NCBI RefSeq assembly: GCF_000336955.1
Contig: NZ_AOLI01000017.1
Span: 126,819-175,849, forward strand
Reading direction: 5' to 3'
DNA length: 49,031 bases
Origin: Haloferax larsenii JCM 13917
Lineage (GTDB): Archaea > Halobacteriota > Halobacteria > Halobacteriales > Haloferacaceae
The notes beneath the pieces are model-generated. The model saw only the letters and a list, made by a program, of their open reading frames with translations, was not told where the DNA came from and did no database searches. Position 1 is the stretch's first letter. Each line of letters begins with the position of its first letter. Positions 42,961-49,031 of the stretch are shown piece by piece. The position numbers and the translations under genes are program-made.

Positions 42961-44526
42961 ATGCGCGACCACTTCGAAATCCGCGACGGGGACCTCGCCG
43001 GCCGTATCGGCCGTCTGGAAGTCCCTCGCGCGGGGGTCACTGTCGAGACGCCGGCCCTTCTGCCGGTCGTCAACCCGAATATCGATACGATTCCGCCCGC
43101 AAAACTCGAATCCGAGTTCGGCGCGGAGATTCTCATCACCAACTCCTACATCATCAAGAAGAACGACCACCTCCGCGAGGAGGCGCTCGACGTCGGTCTT
43201 CACGACATGCTGGACTTCCACGGAGCCATCATGACCGACTCGGGGTCGTTCCAACTCGCCGAGTACGGTGAAATCGACACGACGACCGAGGAGATTCTGC
43301 AGTTCCAACACGACATCGGCACGGACATCGCGACGCCCGTGGACATCCCGACGCCCCCGGACGTCGACCGCGAGCAGGCCGAAGAGGAACTCGAAGTCAC
43401 GAAACAGGCTATCGCCGACGCGGAAGCCACCGAGACGGGCGATATGCTTCTCAATGCCCCTGTTCAGGGGTCGACCTACCCGGACCTTCGCGAGGAAGCC
43501 GGCCGCCACGCCGCCGCCTCCGACCTCGACGTGTTCCCGGTCGGCGCAGTCGTTCCGATGATGAACGCCTACCGCTACGCCGACATGGTCGACGCCGTCG
43601 CGGCCGCCAAGCGCGGCCTCACCGTCGACGCTCCCGTCCACCTGTTCGGCGCGGGCCACCCGATGATGCTCGCACTCGCAGTCGCGCTCGGCTGTGACCT
43701 GTTCGACTCGGCGGCCTACGCGCTCTACGCCCGCGACGGGCGCTACCTCACGGTTCGCGGAACCGAACATCTCGAAGACCTCGACTACTTCCCGTGTACC
43801 TGTCCCATCTGTACGGAGTACTCCCCCGACGACCTGCGGGCGAAGGAGTCGAAACCACAGGAGAAACTCCTCGCCGAGCACAACCTGCACGTCACGTTCG
43901 CCGAACTCCGGCGCATCAAGCAGGCCATCCGCGACGGCGACCTGATGGAACTCGTCGAAGAGCGCGCTCGCTCGCACCCCGCGATGCTCGACGGCTACCG
44001 CGCGCTTCTGGACCACGTGGACCAACTCGAACGCGAGGACCCGGCCTCGAAAGGGGCGTTCTTCTACGCCTCCAACGAGAGTGCCCACCGCCCCGAGGTC
44101 GTGCGTCACCACGACCGACTGGACCGCCTGACCGCCGAGGGCGACGTGCTTCTCACCGAAGGCGGGACGCCGTCGAACGACGAGTACGATTCGGTCTGGC
44201 GGGTCGTTCCGCCGTTCGGTCCCTTCCCGCGGGCGCTCTCCGAGACCTACCCGCTTACGGCCGAAGTGCCAGACAGACTCGACCGCGACGCCTACGAACA
44301 GGCCGCTCGCGGCGTCGCCCGACTGGCCGACGTGAATCCCGACGCGTCGCTCACGCTCGCCCACGACGACTGGCCCGCGTCGGCGCTCGAACTTGTCCCC
44401 GAATCGGTGACGACGGAGTCGCTCGCGGCCGTTACCGAGCGACTGGCGACGGAAGCGATGGCCGACGGAAACGCTGTCGAATCACCGAACGACGCCGACG
44501 AAACCGCTGCTAATACCGACGAGTAA
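42961..44526 (+). CDS. tgtA: tRNA-guanine(15) transglycosylase (archaeosine pathway)
   Basis: The 521-residue enzyme replaces guanine 15 of tRNA by preQ0, the first tRNA-bound step of archaeosine synthesis. The catalytic Asp93 lies in MTDSGSFQ (91-98), the base-recognition loop and the second Asp region follow, and the zinc site is CTCPIC (about 280-285) with a later His. About 150 residues after the barrel form the archaeal C-terminal domain, but no PUA domain is evident; the protein ends in an acidic tail. The ATG at 42961 gives the family's N terminus [17 protein letters not shown]. Confidence 0.95.
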   Translation: MRDHFEIRDGDLAGRIGRLEVPRAGVTVETPALLPVVNPNIDTIPPAKLESEFGAEILITNSYIIKKNDHLREEALDVGLHDMLDFHGAIMTDSGSFQLAEYGEIDTTTEEILQFQHDIGTDIATPVDIPTPPDVDREQAEEELEVTKQAIADAEATETGDMLLNAPVQGSTYPDLREEAGRHAAASDLDVFPVGAVVPMMNAYRYADMVDAVAAAKRGLTVDAPVHLFGAGHPMMLALAVALGCDLFDSAAYALYARDGRYLTVRGTEHLEDLDYFPCTCPICTEYSPDDLRAKESKPQEKLLAEHNLHVTFAELRRIKQAIRDGDLMELVEERARSHPAMLDGYRALLDHVDQLEREDPASKGAFFYASNESAHRPEVVRHHDRLDRLTAEGDVLLTEGGTPSNDEYDSVWRVVPPFGPFPRALSETYPLTAEVPDRLDRDAYEQAARGVARLADVNPDASLTLAHDDWPASALELVPESVTTESLAAVTERLATEAMADGNAVESPNDADETAANTDE

Positions 44527-44621
44527 CCGGACACCCGTCGCCGCATGGTCGCGCCGCAGCGTCCCGGCGTCTTCGGAATCGGTCGATGGCCTTAGGTTCT
44601 CTCGACGTGTCACGAGAAACG

Positions 44622-44897
44622 ATGGAGGCTGTCCTCTGGTACGTCCTTACCGGCACGCGCGGTGGTGAGAACCGCGTGCGTATCCTCCGTACTATCGATT
44701 CACAGCCACAGAACGCGAACCAACTCGCCGAGGAACTCGACCTCGACTACAAGACCGTCAGACACCATCTCGACGTCCTCATGGACAACAACGTCGTCCA
44801 GCGCAGCGGCGACGACTACGGCGCGGTGTACCTCCCCTCGGGACGGTGCCGCGCGAACTGGGAAACGGTCGAGCAGATAATCGAGCAGGTGAACTGA
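44622..44897 (+). CDS. Winged-helix (ArsR-like) transcription regulator
   Basis: The 91-residue protein is one winged helix-turn-helix domain: NRVRILRTIDSQPQNANQLAEELDLDYKTVRHHLDVLMDNNVVQRSG, with the recognition helix at YKTVRHHLDVL. The ATG at 44622 is chosen because CCTTAGG, a haloarchaeal TATA-like box, lies about 28-35 bases upstream; an ATG at 44586 would add 12 residues. The next gene, a membrane protein, probably forms a functional pair with it. Confidence 0.85.
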   Translation: MEAVLWYVLTGTRGGENRVRILRTIDSQPQNANQLAEELDLDYKTVRHHLDVLMDNNVVQRSGDDYGAVYLPSGRCRANWETVEQIIEQVN

Positions 44898-44920
44898 ATA
44901 TGGAGAGATTTGGGAAAGTG

Positions 44921-44926
44921 TATATC
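44921..44926 (+). promoter_or_regulatory. TATA box of the three-helix membrane protein gene
   Basis: TATATC lies 27-32 bases before the ATG at 44953, so this gene can be transcribed apart from the upstream regulator gene. Confidence 0.5.
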
Positions 44927-44952
44927 TGGCTGACGGGGGAAGGAACGAACGA

Positions 44953-45258
44953 ATGAGTATCTGGGTTGACGTCGCGCGGGTCGCCGCCGCGGTCAACGTC
45001 GTCGTGCTCCTCGCACTGTCGACGATTTGGGCGCGGAACTACGTGACCTTCCGGTCGAAGCACGCCCTCGGTCTCCTCGTCTTCGGGGTGTTCCTCCTCG
45101 CAGAGAACGCACTGGCGCTCTACATGTACATCCTCGACCCCAATCTGTCGGGATGGTTCAGTACGGAGGTCCCCGTCATCGTCTGGCGGCTTATGCTGCT
45201 GCTTCACGTCTTCGAGACGATTGGACTCGCGTTCCTCGCGTGGATTACGCTCGACTGA
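44953..45258 (+). CDS. Three-helix membrane protein beside a winged-helix regulator
   Basis: The 101-residue product has three membrane helices (about 5-26, 37-60 and 74-98). It follows the winged-helix gene by 55 bases with its own TATA-like box. I recall that such regulator/membrane-protein pairs are common in haloarchaea, but the function is not known to me. Confidence 0.78.
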   Translation: MSIWVDVARVAAAVNVVVLLALSTIWARNYVTFRSKHALGLLVFGVFLLAENALALYMYILDPNLSGWFSTEVPVIVWRLMLLLHVFETIGLAFLAWITLD

Positions 45259-45302
45259 CGGGAGACCGTGACGAGCGGTGACGCGGAGCGACGCGCCGAA
45301 AT

Positions 45303-46205
45303 TCAGTCGTTCGACTTCCGCTCGTGGGTCGGGTGTTCCGAGATGAAGACGCTCGTGTGGTCCGGGATGTCCTCTGTGACCCACGAGTTCGCACCGATAC
45401 TCACGTGGTCGCCGATGGTGACTGCACCCAGTACTTTCGTTCCGGCGCCGATGACGACGCTGTCGCCGATATCCGGGTGGCGCTTGTAGCCTTTCTTCAG
45501 CATGTGCTGGTCGTTTTCTTCTTCCTCGAAGTGTAGCGCCCCGAGCGTCACGTCCTGATAGATTCGCGCCCAGTCGCCGATAGTGACCGTCTCGCCGATG
45601 ACGACGCCGGTTCCGTGGTCGATAAAGAAGTAGTCGCCAATCTCCGCGCCGGGGTGGATGTCGATACCGGACTCCATCTTCGCGTACTCGGTTAGTTCGC
45701 GGGCGTACTCCGGCGCGCCAGCCTCGTAGAGGACGTGCGCGACGCGCTGGACGATGATGGCCTGCATCCCGGGGTACGACCGGATTATCTCGACGTAACT
45801 CCGCGCCGCCGGGTCGCCTTTGTACGCCGCTTCGACGTCCTTTTTCAGGGTCGCGCGGAGGTCGGGAAGGCGGTCGAGGAGCGTCTCGACCATCTCCGCA
45901 GGGTCGCCTGCGCCGTCGGTCTCGGCGTCTTTCTCGCCCGACATCTCTTGGAGGTAGGGTGCGATACCGCGGTAGCAAAGCGATGCGAACTCTCCAATCG
46001 TGTCTTCGAGCGCGGACTCGTCTTCGACGAGGTCGCCGCCGTTCCACGCGCGGGGAAAGATGAGTCGCTTGAGCAGGTGGACGTCGTCGCGCATGTGGTC
46101 GCGTCGGGGAAACACGAGCGACGTATCGGTCGGGAAGGGGTCTGTGTCCGCGCGATAGGAGGCAAAGAGGGCGCGGTGGGCATCACCGGTGTAGGTGTAG
46201 GACAT
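45303..46205 (-). CDS. cysE: Serine O-acetyltransferase
   Basis: The 300-residue enzyme acetylates serine to O-acetylserine, the first step of cysteine synthesis. The N-terminal helical region is followed by the left-handed beta helix: ESGIDIHPGAEIGDYFFIDHGTGVVIGET, the CysE/EpsC signature with its catalytic Asp-His, and the hexapeptide repeats IGDSVVIGAGTKVLGAVTIGDHVSIGANSWV. The C terminus ends in polar SEHPTHERKSND. The ATG at 46205 is preceded by an AT-rich box (46234-46243) flanked by inverted repeats. Confidence 0.93.
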   Translation of the reverse strand: MSYTYTGDAHRALFASYRADTDPFPTDTSLVFPRRDHMRDDVHLLKRLIFPRAWNGGDLVEDESALEDTIGEFASLCYRGIAPYLQEMSGEKDAETDGAGDPAEMVETLLDRLPDLRATLKKDVEAAYKGDPAARSYVEIIRSYPGMQAIIVQRVAHVLYEAGAPEYARELTEYAKMESGIDIHPGAEIGDYFFIDHGTGVVIGETVTIGDWARIYQDVTLGALHFEEEENDQHMLKKGYKRHPDIGDSVVIGAGTKVLGAVTIGDHVSIGANSWVTEDIPDHTSVFISEHPTHERKSND

Positions 46206-46213
46206 TTGTTGGT

Positions 46214-46267
46214 CTCACTAGAGCGCTCTCCCGTATTTATTATCGGGATAGTAGCTCGCTTAGTGAG
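46214..46267. promoter_or_regulatory. Inverted repeat around the cysE TATA box
   Basis: Left arm CTCACTAGAGCG (46214-46225) pairs with right arm CGCTTAGTGAG (46257-46267) except for one extra base. Nested inside, CCCG (46230-46233) and CGGG (46244-46247) bracket the AT-rich box TATTTATTAT (46234-46243), which is 29-38 bases upstream of the cysE start codon. The layout suggests an operator that hides the promoter. Confidence 0.5.
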
Positions 46268-46411
46268 CCATATAACACGCACAACGGTGACTGTTGCGGA
46301 CGCTCCAGTTCCGTTCTACGGGTGGAAATCGCCGTACTGGGGCGACATCGGGGAGAGATTTGGGTGACAGTTCGGAAAATTACCTTTTACGTGTTCGCCC
46401 CCGATTCAGAC

Positions 46412-48445
46412 ATGCGACGCACACTCGCACTGTTGATGGCACTCGTCGTCGTCGCTGGGGGCGTCCCAGTGGCCACGGCGGCACAACAGGAGACTGCGAC
46501 GGTCTCCTTCGAAGACCAAACGACCGCTGGAACGACCGTAACAGTCGACACTGTCACCCTGCCCGAAGGCGGGTTCGTGACGATTCACGCCGCGTCGCTC
46601 TCCGATGGTGAAGTCCTCGGGAGCGTCGTCGGCTCGTCGACCTATCTCGAAGCAGGCACACACGAGAACGTGACCGTCCGCCTCGACGAACCGATAGCCG
46701 AGTCGGGAACCTTCGTCGCTATGCCGCACAAGGATACGGACGGTGACCGCGTCTACTCGTTCGTCGCCGACAACGGCGAGACTGACGGCCCGTACACCGC
46801 CGACGGCGGGGCAGTCGTCGACGACGCGATGGTGAACGCCAGCGCGTCCGTCTCGATGTCCGACCAGCCGACGACCGGTGACACCGTCGTCGTCGACCGC
46901 GTCGAACTCTCCCAGGGTGGCTTCGTGACGATTCACGACGCGACCGTGACCGACGGCGAGGTCTTCGAGAGCATCCGCGGCACCTCCGAGTACCTCTCTG
47001 CCGGTGTTCACGAGGACGTCCGCGTCGAGTTAGACACGCCCGTGACCGAGAACACGACGCTCGTCCCGATGGCACACAAAGACACCGACGGTGACGAAAT
47101 GTACACCTTCCCGGAGACGGACGGCGAAACCGACGGTCCGTACACGGCTGACGGAAGCGCCGTCGTCGACACGGCGATGGCGATGCCCTCGGACACGGCC
47201 ACCGTCGGGTACAGCGAGCAGGCTACCGGTGGCTACTCCATCGTCGTCGACTCCGCGTACCTCCCCGAAGGCGGGTTCGTGACGATTCACGACGGAACCG
47301 TCACCGATGGCGAAGTCTTCGAGAGCATCCGCGGGACGTCGATGTACCTCGACCCCGGCCTGCACCGCGACGTGCGGGTCACGCTCGACTCGCCGCTGAA
47401 CGAGACGACGACGGTCGTCCCGATGGCGCACAAGGATACCGATGGTGACGAGACGTACACCTTCCCCGAATCGGAGGGCGAGAACGACGGTCCGTACACC
47501 GCTGACGGGAGCGCAGTCATCGACAGCGGCAACGCGACTGTCTCCGCGAGCGTCTCGTACAGTCCCAAATCCTCCGACGGCATGACCGTCACCGTCGACC
47601 GCGCCGAACTCTCTGAGGGCGGCTTCGTCGTCATCCACGACCCCGAACTCTCCGGCGGCGCAGTCTTCGACAGCGTCATCGGAGCCTCCGAGTACCTCCC
47701 CGCTGGCGTCCACGAGGACGTGACGGTGACGCTCGACGAACCGATGCGCTCCTCGCAGGTCCTCACGCCCATGGCGCACAAGGACACTGACGGCGACGAG
47801 ATGTACACCTTCGACGAGTCTGAAGGCGAGGCCGACGGCCCCTACGTGGCGAACGGCGGCGCAGTGGTCGCCAGCGCGGACACCTCGGTGAATGCAGTGG
47901 TGTCTGCGGCTGACCAGTCCGGCGACGGCACGACCGTGATGGTCGATTCCGTCACGCTCCACAACGGCGGCTTCGTGACGATTCACGACGCGACCGTGAC
48001 CGACGGTGAGGTCTTCGAGAGCATCCGCGGGACCTCCGAGTACCTCGGCCCCGGGACGCACGAAAACGTCGAAATCACCCTCGACGAACCGCTCGAAGAA
48101 TCTGGCACGCTCGTCCCGATGGCGCACCGCGACACCGACGGTGACGAGACCTACGACTTCCCGGCCAGTGAAGGCGCAGACGACGGCCCGTACGTGGCTG
48201 CCGGGAGTGCAGTCGTCGATACGGCCGCCTACACGGTCGAGGGCATGGAGACCGAGATGGACTCCGACGAAGAGATGGACTCCGACGAGGAGATGACCAC
48301 GGAGACCATGGCGGACGACTCGACGACCGAATCGATGGACGATTCGGAGATGACCGACGAGTCCAACACCGACGTGCCCGGCTTCGGTATCGCCGTCGCG
48401 CTCGTGGCGCTCGTCGCCGCGGCGCTCCTGGCGCGTCGCCGCTAA
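46412..48445 (+). CDS. Surface protein with five DUF7282-like repeats and PGF-CTERM anchor
   Basis: The 677-residue protein has an N-terminal Sec signal (MRRTLALLMALVVVAGGVPVATA), then five tandem repeats of about 115-120 residues, each with VTVDxVxLxxGGFVTIHD, then EYLxxGxHEDVxVxLD and PMAHKDTDGDEMYTFxE motifs. I recall such repeats as DUF7282. The tail is Met/Asp/Glu/Thr-rich and ends PGFGIAVALVALVAAALLARRR, a PGF-CTERM signal for cleavage and lipid attachment by archaeosortase A. It is a cell-surface protein; the role of the repeats is unknown. The Asp-rich KDTDGD segments might bind divalent cations. Confidence 0.88.
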   Translation: MRRTLALLMALVVVAGGVPVATAAQQETATVSFEDQTTAGTTVTVDTVTLPEGGFVTIHAASLSDGEVLGSVVGSSTYLEAGTHENVTVRLDEPIAESGTFVAMPHKDTDGDRVYSFVADNGETDGPYTADGGAVVDDAMVNASASVSMSDQPTTGDTVVVDRVELSQGGFVTIHDATVTDGEVFESIRGTSEYLSAGVHEDVRVELDTPVTENTTLVPMAHKDTDGDEMYTFPETDGETDGPYTADGSAVVDTAMAMPSDTATVGYSEQATGGYSIVVDSAYLPEGGFVTIHDGTVTDGEVFESIRGTSMYLDPGLHRDVRVTLDSPLNETTTVVPMAHKDTDGDETYTFPESEGENDGPYTADGSAVIDSGNATVSASVSYSPKSSDGMTVTVDRAELSEGGFVVIHDPELSGGAVFDSVIGASEYLPAGVHEDVTVTLDEPMRSSQVLTPMAHKDTDGDEMYTFDESEGEADGPYVANGGAVVASADTSVNAVVSAADQSGDGTTVMVDSVTLHNGGFVTIHDATVTDGEVFESIRGTSEYLGPGTHENVEITLDEPLEESGTLVPMAHRDTDGDETYDFPASEGADDGPYVAAGSAVVDTAAYTVEGMETEMDSDEEMDSDEEMTTETMADDSTTESMDDSEMTDESNTDVPGFGIAVALVALVAAALLARRR

Positions 48446-48489
48446 CCCCGCTGACGAACCAAACTCCACGCCGCCCGATTTTTCGTACG

Positions 48490-48645
48490 CCGCGCGGGCG
48501 GCCACCCGTCACCACCCACGCCCACTTCGGACGGCGACTCCCCTTCCAGTCCGGGCAGTAGGCCCTTCCAACCTCGGGGACTCACCCTCCCCGGGAGCCA
48601 ACGCCCCTCCCCGCGCGGCACCAGCCCCGTTGGGGCTTTTTGTTT
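48490..48645 (+). ncRNA. Candidate C-rich structured RNA or 3' UTR
   Basis: The stretch can form GCCGC/GCGGC (about 48490-48503), CGGAC/GTCCG (about 48529-48555), CGGGGA/TCCCCG (about 48576-48600) and a final terminator stem, and it is unusually rich in C with runs such as CACCCTCCCC that could pair with G-rich mRNA sequences. A T-run (GATTTTTCG, about 48478-48486) could act as a promoter box. It may instead be the 3' end of the surface-protein mRNA. It matches neither the SRP RNA nor RNase P RNA that I know. Confidence 0.35.
48623..48641 (+). terminator. Intrinsic-type terminator
   Basis: AGCCCC (48623-48628) and GGGGCT (48632-48637) pair perfectly around a GTT loop and run straight into TTTTTGTTTTG. 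This is the clearest terminator-like signal in the window and fixes a transcript end on the plus strand near 48645. Confidence 0.75.
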
Positions 48646-48748
48646 TGTTGAAACGAGTAGCGCTATGATTGGTGCGCAGTATATCGAGTAAGACCACTCA
48701 CAGGTCTGACCAAAGATACTGCTAAGCCATTGCCGCCGTCATACTGAC

Positions 48749-48871
48749 ATGAGCCGCCTCACTGACCAAGCGATAGTCCTCGATATCTCCTTGCCCGATG
48801 TCCGTGACGCTGCATACTCGCTGGCACTCGGAACGGTCCTCTTTTTCGGTGGCGTTGCCGTCCTCGTCTAG
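48749..48871 (+). CDS. Possible 40-residue membrane microprotein
   Basis: A frame of 40 codons starts at ATG 48749 and stops at TAG (48869-48871). The product has an N-terminal polar part (MSRLTDQAIVLDISLPDVRD) and one C-terminal hydrophobic helix (AAYSLALGTVLFFGGVAVLV). A TATA-like GCTAAGC lies about 26 bases upstream, fitting a leaderless transcript. The short length leaves doubt. Confidence 0.5.
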   Translation: MSRLTDQAIVLDISLPDVRDAAYSLALGTVLFFGGVAVLV

Positions 48872-49031
48872 TTCATAAAGTTGAGTATAATAACCGAGAG
48901 GATGATACAGAATCCTATTTAGACGACCATGGATATGACGCCCCTACACACTATGTATGGATATCTGGCTGCCTGAAGTCATTCTCTGACCCTATAATGG
49001 GATTGAACCAAGAAAATAGAACACAAGCGTA
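48872..49031. other. AT-richer end of the window without visible gene
   Basis: I see no coding frame beyond a few codons, no tRNA and no clear repeat. The sharp fall in G+C compared with the preceding core genes hints at a promoter region or an accessory segment that continues past the window. Confidence 0.4.

Larger units (their letters stand above)
48446..48748. other. Intergenic region with possible structured RNA and no protein gene
   Basis: This 303-base gap has no convincing coding frame. The part up to about 48645 is extremely C-rich on the plus strand and able to form several short stems. The rest (48646-48748) is less G+C-rich and includes a TATA-like GCTAAGC about 26 bases before the small gene at 48749. 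Confidence 0.5.

Noticed and set aside
42862-44364. Minus-strand frame (500 codons) opposite tgtA
   Set aside because: Antisense to an unmistakable tRNA-guanine transglycosylase.
47030-48505. Minus-strand frame (491 codons) opposite the PGF-CTERM protein
   Set aside because: Its repeats only mirror those of the plus-strand gene, and it has no start signal or known domain.
48490-48645. SRP RNA or RNase P RNA
   Set aside because: The conserved SRP helix 8 bases and the RNase P core motifs that I know are absent on both strands.

Overview
The window is a piece of a haloarchaeal chromosome, most likely Haloferax or a close relative. The evidence is the high G+C coding sequence with an acidic proteome, AT-rich promoter boxes about 25-30 bases before many start codons (leaderless style), Tat-type lipoproteins, a PGF-CTERM surface protein, haloarchaeal-type malate synthase and isocitrate lyase, and a spliceless tRNA-Pro without encoded CCA. 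From memory the gene order resembles the H. volcanii region from panB to tgtA; I could not check this against a database.

Layout. 1-8,300: 3' end of a proteasome-activating ATPase, pyruvoyl arginine decarboxylase, an orphan membrane histidine kinase, small proteins, infB divergent from a PRC-barrel/nob1 pair, a CPBP membrane protein and a DHH phosphoesterase. 8,300-21,950: pgi, a tightly overlapping minus-strand operon (CDP-alcohol phosphatidyltransferase, PHP hydrolase, TVP38-type membrane protein), a GNAT enzyme, secF-secD, rnhB, pus10, an EamA exporter, a Thr/Asn-rich lipoprotein and a DUF4112-type protein. 22,000-24,900: glyoxylate-shunt operon aceA-aceB led by a small coiled-coil gene. 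24,900-31,950: ABC-2 exporter pair, sppA with a DUF4350-like partner, a fused ABC exporter, a lipoprotein and trmY.

32,000-38,800 is the most accessory-looking part. A tRNA-Pro(CGG) gene is followed by about 250 bases of palindromic elements ending in a broken copy of the tRNA 3' end, then AT-richer orphan genes (membrane proteins, two Tat/lipobox lipoproteins, one with a Vps62-like domain), an internally duplicated protein and an arylsulfotransferase-like propeller protein. 38,800-49,031: Nudix, CPBP, cupin, a three-TM chemotaxis-type transducer with a small membrane partner, tgtA, a winged-helix/membrane protein pair, cysE, a five-repeat PGF-CTERM surface protein, a C-rich structured region ending in a very clear terminator, and a 40-residue small protein.

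Functional links: Pus10 and TrmY act in sequence on tRNA position 54 and TgtA starts archaeosine synthesis at position 15, so three tRNA-modification genes lie here with a tRNA gene. SecDF, SppA, the lipoproteins and the PGF-CTERM protein form an envelope/secretion theme. No CRISPR array, insertion sequence, toxin-antitoxin pair or recognisable defence system was found.
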